Shown: positions 12,601 through 19,357 of the stretch, in pieces
Layout: each line of letters opens with the position of its first letter
Position numbering within the stretch: the stretch's first letter is position 1
Origin: Plakobranchus ocellatus
Taxonomy: Eukaryota > Mollusca > Gastropoda > Plakobranchidae
Direction of reading: 5' to 3'
NCBI GenBank assembly: GCA_019648995.1
Contig: BLXT01005777.1
Location: forward strand, 1,657,184 to 1,681,322
DNA length: 24,139 nucleotides
Translations under genes and position numbers: made by a program
The notes under the pieces: generated by a model
What the model was told of the DNA's origin: nothing
Databases searched by the model: none
What the model saw: only the letters and a program-made list of their open reading frames with translations

Positions 12601-14041
12601 TATTTTCCATTTGCAGACTTTTATTGGAAGTCTTAAGTCATACACAATAGGCAAGGGTAGCAACAACAATTTGATTAAGTTAACTGAGAATAAGTTTGAG
12701 TGGAGGAACATGATCGCCAATGTCTGTTCCAGATAAGGTACCTGAAGAATACTTCCATTACCATACATTTGTTAAAAAAAATTTAATAAACAAACTTAAA
12801 AAAAGTCAATGAAGATTCATCTGATATTATCCTTTTCATTATCATTAGAAAAAAAAATAACGTCCAGTCCAGTCCCTCTTACCTGCCAGAGCTCTGCATT
12901 TTTGTCATTGATAACAGGATGGTGAATGTTGTATCTTAGAATAGCACTTATAATATTGGCGGTGACCTTTTCATTCAGAAACTTAGCTGAATGAACGCCC
13001 ACCACTGCCACGCCAGTGCTTGGAGGAAACTGTTCCTCAACAGCTTCCAAATCAGGCAAAATATGCATACAGTTGATGCAACAGTAAGTGAAGAAGTCCA
13101 GAATCACCAATTTTCCCTTGAGCTGATTATCCAGGCTGAGCTCCTCTGATACATTCAGCCAGTCTAAACCTTTACAGAAAAAAAAGGAGGATCATAACTC
13201 AAAATTTAATCTGCTTTGCAATCTCCTAATGTAACTTGCATAACGAGGGGTAGTGACAAAAAGCTATGTCTAATTAAACTGTTTAATATATCAACAAAAA
13301 GGAATTTATTGCTCAAAGAAACCCAAACAAATCAGATGGTACTCCAGCATTAGTCACGAAACCAGTTCTTATTTTCAACACTGACTTATACAAAATGTGG
13401 AACCAGAATAAACGATGTTCGCATTGAATCATTTTCTTTGTGCCATGATAGAGCACAAACCACATTAAAACTGCAATGCACGCATGCTTCCAACCAAATT
13501 ATAAACAGTTTGGTAAAGATCATGGTTGCAAAAATTTGTGGCATTGACTGGTAACTTTATGAAACATTTGTACTTTTTAAGGGTAAATATTGCGTCTATA
13601 ATTATTGCAGGTGAGCAGTGCTCAGGTTTCTTCATTTATAAACACATACAATTTAGGCCTAGATATTTTTCATCACCATCTCTACATTATCTTTCTGCTG
13701 TGAGCTGATGAGAATAGGTAACCAAAATATGAGATTAAAAATATTAGTATAGATTAGATCAGCGTGTATGTTTATTCCGACTCAAGTGAAATTTCTAGAT
13801 CTCTACAAGTTTGTAGTTGGTCTGTAATTTCGTTTTATTTTTGCGCTTTCACAACCAATCATTATTTAAGTTTATTCGTTGTTAATAATCCCAAAATACC
13901 CTTTGGGAAGTTCCTGACAGAAAAGTTGATTTTGTCCATGTACTGAAGATGATTCTTGATAGCAGATTTCGTGTCATGTGAAGACAATGCCTCATCAAAA
14001 TCGTTGATGATGCCAAGAACATCGTAAATTGAATAGTTCAT
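3403..14041 (-). CDS. NHLRC2: NHLRC2 orthologue (thioredoxin-like + NHL repeat protein), complete, 11 coding exons
   Basis: Eleven minus-strand exons join with matching phases: 13900-14041, 12883-13169, 11893-12195, 11226-11502, 8912-8999, 8301-8520, 7318-7434, 6385-6597, 5426-5485, 4526-4679, 3403-3638. They total 2097 bp, or 698 residues, against about 726 in human. Seen in order: a short helical N-terminus; a thioredoxin-like domain (about 45-190) with C78-I-N-C81 and a cis-proline WP at 150-151; NHL repeats (about 215-550) with repeated 'ADTGNH'-type strands; then a beta-rich C-terminal domain. Residue-level likeness to vertebrate NHLRC2 is high ([45 protein letters not shown]). In vertebrates this is a mostly cytosolic protein needed for viability, linked to FINCA disease, with an unsettled biochemical role. 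All introns are GT-AG. The ATG at 14041 was chosen because it opens the exon that joins in phase to the FP(K/E)GL(D/E)WLN segment. Confidence 0.95.
4526..4679 (-). CDS. NHLRC2: NHLRC2 coding exon 10 (C-terminal domain)
   Basis: 154 bp, residues 570-620 plus one base. It begins with a lysine-rich stretch ([20 protein letters not shown]) and continues with strands like the vertebrate C-terminal domain ([22 protein letters not shown]). The acceptor is TTGTCAAG. The donor GTTAAT is weak but gives the only frame that joins exon 11. Confidence 0.85.
5426..5485 (-). CDS. NHLRC2: NHLRC2 coding exon 9 (60-bp linker exon)
   Basis: 60 bp, residues 550-569 ([20 protein letters not shown]), phase 0 at both ends, matching in place the vertebrate VLPIF segment that leads from propeller to C-terminal domain. 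The acceptor is TTTTTACAG and the donor GTGAGT. It is acidic and poorly conserved after the first residues, and short enough to be skipped in frame. Confidence 0.82.
6385..6597 (-). CDS. NHLRC2: NHLRC2 coding exon 8 (NHL repeat)
   Basis: 213 bp, residues 479-549, phase 0 at both ends. It encodes [18 protein letters not shown], then [20 protein letters not shown] and [11 protein letters not shown], the last clear NHL blade. The donor is GTAGTT, a weak match, and the open frame continues past it, so the end rests on the AG/GT junction and the fit to exon 9. Confidence 0.92.
6731..7140. repeat. 205-bp direct tandem duplication in NHLRC2 intron 7
   Basis: Unit 1 is 6731-6935 and unit 2 is 6936-7140, both starting ATGATTTCTGTACAG and ending CCTATTGCACTTTT. 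I count only about five differences (for example AATAATAG against AATGATAG, and AAAAATTTG against AAAGGTTTG), so the event is recent or the copies are homogenised. The pair fills more than half of the intron between exons 7 and 8. No coding potential is seen. Confidence 0.95.
7318..7434 (-). CDS. NHLRC2: NHLRC2 coding exon 7 (NHL repeat)
   Basis: 117 bp, residues 440-478, phase 0 at both ends. It reads [20 protein letters not shown] and then [18 protein letters not shown]. The last strand of this NHL blade is completed by exon 8 (IKYVDL). The acceptor is GCTATATCCAG and the donor GTGAGT. Confidence 0.95.
8006..8057. repeat. 26-bp tandem repeat, two units
   Basis: Units at 8006-8031 and 8032-8057 share GCTCTTATTCAAAAA and a TATTTTT core with two or three differences. 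It lies in NHLRC2 intron 6, and nothing suggests a function. Confidence 0.8.
8301..8520 (-). CDS. NHLRC2: NHLRC2 coding exon 6 (NHL repeat)
   Basis: 220 bp, residues 367-439. It encodes [20 protein letters not shown], then the NHL repeat [20 protein letters not shown] and VVGGERDPT. The acceptor is CATTTTCAAG and the donor a strong GTAAGT. The 3' half of this exon plus the first bases of the next intron has a decayed inverted copy at 10691-10796. Confidence 0.95.
8912..8999 (-). CDS. NHLRC2: NHLRC2 coding exon 5 (short propeller exon)
   Basis: 88 bp, residues 338-365 with split codons at both ends (phase 1 in, phase 2 out). It reads [20 protein letters not shown], the counterpart of the vertebrate DILWIAMAGTHQIWAL strand. 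The acceptor is TTGCTTCAAG and the donor GTAGGT. The exon was found by looking for this conserved strand inside the large gap between exons 4 and 6. Confidence 0.9.
9244..9342. repeat. Dispersed direct repeat, copy A (NHLRC2 intron 4)
   Basis: About 99 bp, paired with copy B at 9633-9742 in the same orientation. Shared blocks include ACTATTACAATTAAATTATT, TCTTTAAAATGC and GAAAGAAAATACCCTGCAAA. The copies are well conserved but separated by about 290 bp of unrelated sequence. Confidence 0.9.
9633..9742. repeat. Dispersed direct repeat, copy B (NHLRC2 intron 4)
   Basis: About 110 bp, matching copy A at 9244-9342 except for scattered substitutions and an extra segment of about 11 bases around ACTCCTGCATG. 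The layout of two short direct repeats around a short interior could be a miniature LTR-type element or a plain local duplication. The sequence does not settle which. Confidence 0.9.
9809..9894. repeat. AAT/GAA-type simple repeat
   Basis: Imperfect AATAATAAT, GATGATA and AAGAAGA runs, almost purely purine on one strand except for T in the AAT units. It directly abuts the probable retroelement tail at 9889-9960 and probably began as that element's tail. Confidence 0.85.
9889..9960 (-). mobile_element. Probable retroelement 3' tail fragment
   Basis: Read on the minus strand, a block around GCATCGAGCAGTG, then GGATTTGCACAATATAAATG, runs into an (ATT)-like microsatellite at 9809-9894. From memory, a terminus of the form GCGC-TATATAAATG followed by (ATT)n recurs in repeats of many marine invertebrates. 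No internal domain or target-site duplication is visible, so the family is not named. Confidence 0.45.
10691..10796 (+). pseudogene. Decayed inverted copy of NHLRC2 exon 6 (3' half) with its intron start
   Basis: Plus-strand bases here match the minus-strand bases 8391-8287 at roughly 80-85% by eye, mostly through transitions. Shared blocks include TGTTGCTGACAGT, TTGACAGTTGTA, CTGGTGTG and GGATCCCAC. The match runs past the exon end into the intron (TAAGTTAAAATTG), so it arose from genomic DNA, not from spliced RNA. The donor GTAAGT has become TTTAAGT, so the copy cannot splice normally. A weaker match to the middle of exon 6 may extend it left to about 10655. It sits in intron 4 of the same gene, in opposite orientation to the gene. 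Confidence 0.85.
11226..11502 (-). CDS. NHLRC2: NHLRC2 coding exon 4 (NHL repeat)
   Basis: 277 bp, residues 245-336 plus one base. It contains the NHL repeat [20 protein letters not shown] and the well-conserved stretch [15 protein letters not shown], then LSSPWDVL. The donor is GTCAGT, with C at +3, chosen because only this cut keeps frame with exon 5 and gives [12 protein letters not shown]. The acceptor is ACTACCAG. Confidence 0.92.
11893..12195 (-). CDS. NHLRC2: NHLRC2 coding exon 3 (thioredoxin C-half, start of propeller)
   Basis: 303 bp, residues 144-244. It starts [17 protein letters not shown], which holds the cis-proline loop of the thioredoxin fold, and ends with the first NHL-like strand pair [16 protein letters not shown]. 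The frame stays open past the donor GTATGT into the intron, so the end was set by the donor and by continuity with exon 4. Confidence 0.95.
12883..13169 (-). CDS. NHLRC2: NHLRC2 coding exon 2 (thioredoxin-like core, CxxC)
   Basis: 287 bp, residues 49-143. It carries the thioredoxin-fold beta strand and active-site loop [13 protein letters not shown], with the possible redox pair Cys78 and Cys81, followed by VVGVHSAKF and the [13 protein letters not shown] segment. The acceptor is TTTCTGTAAAG and the donor GTAAGA. The exon ends in phase 0. Confidence 0.95.
13900..14041 (-). CDS. NHLRC2: NHLRC2 coding exon 1 (start codon)
   Basis: 142 bp, ATG at 14041-14039, encoding residues 1-47 plus the first base of Gly48. 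It begins [19 protein letters not shown] and ends NFPKG, the segment that precedes the thioredoxin domain in vertebrates. The donor is GTATTT, a weak match after +4. The N-terminus is shorter than human and has no signal peptide, consistent with a cytosolic protein. Confidence 0.85.
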
Positions 14042-14389
14042 TTTTGTTGGAAAATGGCAAGTCAGTGAACAAACTTTTAATACATTAATACAAAAATTAG
14101 GTCTAGATCTAGATCTACACTATTTCTTAGAATAGAAACACCGGCTGCAGGTTTAATCTACAGCAGTCGTCAACAGTCACTCTTTAAAATCTGCCAGAAC
14201 TGTTCACAGTTCGTATTATGAAAAAGTATGGGTTTTGAAAATTAAATAGATTTTAAACAGTAGTTCCACATGAAAAGTATGATTAGATAAATATAAAAAG
14301 TGCCAATAACATATTTTATTTATTGAATGATTTTATCAAATTATTATAAATTAAAAGGTAATATAATTAGTCATTTTTTTTCTCTCCAA

Positions 14390-14397
14390 CTTTTATA
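14390..14397 (-). promoter_or_regulatory. Candidate TATA box for NHLRC2
   Basis: TATAAAAG on the minus strand, about 350 bp upstream of the NHLRC2 ATG. It lies at the edge of the most CpG-containing stretch in the area (about 14400-14490). If used, the 5' UTR would be about 320 bases. In such AT-rich DNA this may be chance. Confidence 0.25.
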
Positions 14398-14501
14398 ACT
14401 TGGCAACTTTACCCTTACTTTCGCTTTCGTCTAACTTGGGATGAGTGTCGCTTCTTACCGTGCCCATGAGAATCAGAGACCCGGCCGCCTGACTCCACCC
14501 A

Positions 14502-14535
14502 CATCTAGATCTAGTTCTAGATCTACATCTAGATT
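14502..14535. repeat. ATCTAG-type repeat upstream of NHLRC2
   Basis: Imperfect copies of ATCTAG, self-complementary in part. Further short tracts are at 14102-14117 and 14751-14762. Such CTAGAT words recur in the 14.1-15.0 kb region and seem denser there than elsewhere in the window. Confidence 0.8.
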
Positions 14536-16351
14536 TACTCAGGAAAATAGAAACTGAAGTGAATATTGCCTAGATCTCAATCTTAGCCACTGTTGTCTGA
14601 CATTTAAAAGAATTATAGATTTAACAATAAAGCCACATTCATTCCGAACTATAGTGCGATAGCCCTAGATTATAAATGAAATCTTGCGCGGCTGACGGAC
14701 GGCTTTCTTCTATTATTTTATAAAGTTGAGCTTGAACTTGATAATGATATGATCTAGATATAGACTTCTAAGGATAGTTTACATGAAGTTAGATCTTAAG
14801 TCTTTAGTTGACTGTATTTCGACGTTGAATCACGAACATTTATAATAATTGTATTATAATTTTCTGGAGCTTACTTAGAGTAGGCCCATAGAGTCTAGGA
14901 CTCTAGGGCCTTAGACTAAAGTTAGAATCAACTTGATTTAGAGTCTAGGTTGAGATGTAGGCCTAAGAAATTACCTTTCATGATAGGTCGAGGTGAAGAG
15001 AGTAATAGATGGGTGGTGATGGTTGTTCATAATTAAGCCGCAGGCAATAGTGCTCCCTTATTAATTGGAAAAAGGTCGAAAATATTTTTTCCATAGAATT
15101 GATTTCCTGTTGGCATAGAATATCACAAAATATTGCAAAGGAAAACCATTCTGCCTTTCACTTTTGTATAGTTTGTTATTTCTTGTTAAGTCAATGCTGC
15201 TGAGAGCTGCTTGAATTTTTAAAAGGAAGTGGCTATATCCACTGGAAATAACAGCTGTGCAGCAGACCTGCTATTTGCAGAGTACTAACCAGAGCTCCTA
15301 TGGATTTTAAGTTGCAGTGATCAGTAAAATTAATTTTTGGTCATTGACTATATCTTTACACTTTCTGAAAAACTCAATAATTATGAGTATGAGATTCTAA
15401 TTCTATAGTATACATATAAAAAGATTTACACAGAACAGAGCCTACTGCAACTGTTGGACTACAATGTTATACATTGCAATATAGCCCTAATTTTTGTGTG
15501 ATATGCATGAACATAAATGAAAATAATTTACTTGACTAAAACAAATAACTACATACTGAAGCTGAAGCTGATCATTGTTTAAGAGGTTAATAATAGTAGC
15601 AAAGCAACAGGTGACAGGGGAATAATATTAGTTATAGCTTCAGTAGCACTAGCAGCAGCAGCAGCCACTGAACTAAAAATAGATGGAAGGAACAACCTCT
15701 GCTGGCTCAGCTAGCAGGAGCTTGTTATCGCGTGCCCTGCCAACAGCGACTATTAAATTACTCTGACATTGGAGCCAACAAACTGCAACAAACTTGTGAG
15801 GTTTGCTTCATCTGAGATAAACCGATTAGACCCCCTATGTATTTTCTTCACAACCAAACCACTTTGTATTTATAATTGTCGAAGTTTGAGAGGAGAAAAC
15901 AGAGCAGATTCGGCATTCTGTTTTGCCAAAACCAATCAACATAGAATGATTCAAGGTTATCTATGTCTGTTTCATTTAACACCATGAACACATTGAGCTC
16001 CTAAAGGACTCAAAATGTCCAACTGATACTTCACAAAATCAGACACATTTTAAATTGGTGTTCTTGGTTTCACACATACTGAAGTCATAGATTTCCTTTT
16101 TTTTTACTATACCAAAGTAGGCTAGTCATAGTACAAACAGAAAAAGGAAAAATAACAAAATGAGGGAAATGGGTATTGGATGTTGGAACTGGGGTCAAAG
16201 TTTTTGATACTAAGCTGCAATTTAAACTTATCTCAACCGGCAATGCAGATCACAACTGATCACAACCATTACTTCTTAAAGGTAAAACACACTCAAGAAA
16301 ATTACACAAAAAACAATAATATTGAACTGTAAATCAATCAGAAAGAGATAG

Positions 16352-16515
16352 GTTTGGTTTTTGTATATAGCCAGTCCAGAACAAGGTGATCTCAGGCTTT
16401 CAGGCCCTCTGTCAGGCCAGGGTGCAGGTGGCAGGGCTCAAACCCGAGATAGAAGGGTACCTGCAGATATCAGAGAGGACTGGCCAATCACTGTGCCATG
16501 GACACTCCATAGAGA
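16352..16515 (-). mobile_element. tRNA-derived SINE
   Basis: On the minus strand there is an A-box-like TGGCACAGTGATTGG (16498-16484) and a B-box-like GGTTTGAGCCC (16444-16434), about 55 bases apart, as in a tRNA-type RNA polymerase III promoter. The body continues to about 16372 and a short A/C-rich tail follows. Flanking GAAAGAGATAG (16341-16351) and GAAAGAGAGATAG (16516-16528) look like an imperfect target-site duplication. It is too divergent from a tRNA fold to be a functional tRNA gene. Confidence 0.75.
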
Positions 16516-16529
16516 GAAAGAGAGATAGA

Positions 16530-16605
16530 TATTGATTGATTAACTTTTATTTCATGACGGTTACAAAAATAGGCACAAGCCCTTTTTTGTTTGGCCATAA
16601 ATAAT
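16530..16605 (-). mobile_element. Probable retroelement 3' end next to the SINE
   Basis: On the minus strand, a segment with GGGCTTGTGCCTATTTTTGT leads to AATAAA (16552-16547) and then an ATCAATCAAT tail, the usual ending of a non-LTR element. The tail meets the SINE's 5' flank, so the SINE probably landed in or beside an older insertion. No coding sequence of a LINE is left in this stretch. Confidence 0.45.
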
Positions 16606-17175
16606 ACATTATTGAAGTAATACACAAATAAATATCAATGTCAAAGGTCAAACTTTTGATTTTTTAATGTGAAGCAAAAACCAATAGATGAACCAAACTA
16701 AGCAGTTGAATGCTTTAACACACTTTTTAGAGGTGCAGAAAAAAGTTATTTAGTAATATATGTAAAATAAAGAAAATCTCAGCAAAGTAGAAAACTATAT
16801 GAAGAAAGACTGTTCCTATCAATAAAAAATAATTAAGAGAAAGAAAGAGTAAACAAAAACAGATAGAAAGAGAGGGAGAGCAAGAATGACTAAGAAGAAG
16901 CAAGAAATGAATAAACAAAAAATATGGACAAATTAAACAAAATTGTTAATATCAATCTCATAAAATGACAGAATATTCAACACATAGAGAATTGCAGTAT
17001 AATAATTTGTACAGGCAAAATAGCACTCGCAAATACATTAGCATACCTCCGTATTTGAGAGCTCCACTTCACGCTTTATTTAGCGCCAGGTTGGCCCCAA
17101 ATGTCAGAGTGACCACAATATTGCTAGAACCACTCCTGCCGCAGTCTGTTTCTTCCATCTATTTTTAGTTCTGTG

Positions 17176-17305
17176 GCAGCAACAGTAGTAGTAGTCCTGG
17201 TATAGTAGTAGTAGCAGTGGCAACAGCAGCAGCACCAGCAGTGGTAACAGTAGCAGTAGTGGTAGTAATAGTAAAAGTAATGGTAGTAGTAGTAGTAGTT
17301 GTGAC
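17176..17305. repeat. CAG/TAG-type trinucleotide tract
   Basis: A long imperfect array of GTA, GCA and GTG triplets on the plus strand. It produces open leucine-rich and tyrosine-rich frames on the minus strand that are by-products of the repeat. A short ATC run follows at 17377-17391. Confidence 0.9.
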
Positions 17306-19080
17306 AACACAACAACAGCACTGAACCACTGATTTTCAGAGGGCTTGATTCCTTTTCTAATGCTAGCCCCAGCGGTATCATCATCATCATTGTAATATGA
17401 TGATCATATTTTTCATTATTATTAGTATTACTTGTGGTAAAAAGAAAAAATTAATTTTACAGGTGTAGATAAATCTAACCAAAAACAAAAATTGCCATAT
17501 TATACAGTGACACAATAGCTATAAAGATACAATGAACCTGAGTTACTTTCTTTATTGACAAAGAGGCTGCAAGTAGCCCTACTGCTGCAAATACTTCATA
17601 CCCGGTGGAGCAGCTATTTACAGTAGTTTTGGAAACAGACCGCGTCTGCTCTGTGTTCAAATCAGAGGCACGGGAAATAGCTGAGGGGAAGCTACTCACA
17701 ATTTACACAGGTACTGGAATAGGAACTGCCTTTTAAAAAATTTGTTTGAATTTTCTATCTCGCTGTAATTAATGACAAAATGGAAGAAAATTTAGACTCA
17801 TTTAGGGTGATATCACAATTCTTAGATTTGTACCTCAGAGAGTTTGTAAATTTTTACCATAAAATCAACTTTCTTACGAAATGAAGGCATGGTATGCTGG
17901 GTTAAGCCCTTTAAACAAAAGACAGAGTAAAATATCTCAACTTTAAAACAAAATATTTTGTGAACTGTTTGTTTGCATTAAATGGTAGTTCCATAAATAT
18001 TCGTGTTTAGCATCATTGAAAACATGCAATAAGCATCATATCAAAAGCCCAAAGTGATTATGGTGTTAAAGTAAAAAGAAATACCGGAGAGTCAATTGAG
18101 TCCTTGCCAGGAGTGGAAATAATGGAAATAAGACAACAAGATAATCCAGGCTCTGACACACCTTGTATATGGTAGGGGAAGGGAAGGATTTTGGTATATA
18201 CAGGCCTTGCAGACCAATCCCCATAGTACATTTGTTGTTGAAAGCATGGTGGCCCGCTTAGAGAATGGAAAAGATTGGGATCTGCTTGGTAGTAATTGGC
18301 ACATACCCATACTCGATTCAATACTGCTAAAATGATATCCGAGACTAAAGGCCAATGCCAGGATGATATCAAAATTTATAATCTGAATCAACAAATTACA
18401 CCCTGGAACCTATTTCCTCTTGATTTTGATAGTATTGCAGTGTTACTTAAATCTAGATCGATTCCCAGATGTAAGGATAAGAACATGGCTATGATGGCTT
18501 AAATTAGAGTCTAGATAGCACATTTATTTTAAGCATAGAGAAATGCCTGAGACTTCTACCTCTTCTTTGTGCCCAAAAAGATTAAAGTTATAACTGCTGC
18601 TATTGGAAAACATGCCCCTTCTATCTCAGCTGCTTATTTGGACACTGGGATATGTTTAGTTGGTATTCTGCAGAGCATGTCTGAGCAAAACAATAAAATA
18701 CTGATGACTGCTTTATGTGGTATTTGAACAAGGATCTAATTGTACTATTTACAGTTAAATACAGTATACAGAAGAAATAATTCTTAAATAATATGAAAAT
18801 AAAATAAAACACCCTCTCACCTAAGAGCAGAACCTGCACAAACTTAAGACATATTTGGTCAGGGTACAGTTTTTTGTCCAGTAACTTTGCTCATGACGTT
18901 ACAGCAAATTATATTTCCAAATAAACAAAGCACATGTAAGGAACATATTTTCCCATTAACAATTTCTAAAGTCAAGAAAATATGATCATATTGAATTGAT
19001 AAAGGAGATGAATATTTCAGAATTTAAATTAATAAGTTTACTGTTTTGCAGGGAAAACAAATATTCACAGAGTGTGTAAG

Positions 19081-19357
19081 ATGAACAGACCTTCTGCACA
19101 TTTTGTTGTGTTGGCTTTATCAGTTGGATTTGTTGTGTACTTTGCTGATACTGATGTAAAAAAGCACACTTTGAGATGGGCCAGCTGCATACCATATTTT
19201 GACACTTATTTCAATTCTGTATACAATGAATCGGGTCAAGATCATTTTGTTTTGAATGGAGATGCTCGCTCACTGGAATTGGATGAATATTCTGACCTTG
19301 CTGTGTACAAGATGAGTGTGATTGAAGATATTGAAGATGAAAATGCAAGGGATACAG
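19081..19357 (+). CDS. GALNT coding exon 1 (membrane anchor and stem)
   Basis: 277 bp from ATG 19081, residues 1-92 plus one base. [20 protein letters not shown] gives a short basic tail and signal anchor, then a stem rich in Asp/Glu ([13 protein letters not shown]). The donor is GTAAGG. An acceptor TTTTGCAG ends at 19051, so this exon probably starts at 19052 with 29 bases of upstream sequence. The frame has no stop back to that acceptor, so an extra N-terminal exon cannot be excluded. Confidence 0.8.

Larger units (their letters stand above)
14042..19051. other. 5-kb intergenic region between divergent NHLRC2 and GALNT genes
   Basis: It holds the presumed promoters of both genes, ATCTAG repeats (14.1-14.8 kb), a mildly GC-richer patch (14400-14500), the SINE and retroelement end (16.35-16.6 kb) and the trinucleotide tract (17.2-17.3 kb). 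A noncoding first exon of the GALNT gene probably lies here, but I cannot pick it out. Frames at 15769-15987 and 18058-18394 show no recognisable domain. Confidence 0.6.

Noticed and set aside
15769..15987. 72-codon plus-strand frame in the intergenic region
   Set aside because: Its composition is unremarkable and it has no start context or homology I can name.
16434..16498. Functional tRNA gene
   Set aside because: The A and B boxes are present, but the stems do not form a convincing cloverleaf and flanking features fit a SINE.
17104..17390. Leucine-rich and tyrosine-rich open frames on the minus strand
   Set aside because: They are direct translations of a GTA/GCA trinucleotide repeat, with no splice support or domain.
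18058..18394. Overlapping 100-codon minus-strand frames
   Set aside because: No recognisable domain, no splice partners, and two frames are equally open. I considered a transposon remnant but saw no diagnostic motif.
19072..19080. GTG as an upstream start for the GALNT frame
   Set aside because: Nuclear genes rarely start at GTG. The ATG at 19081 gives a normal type II anchor.
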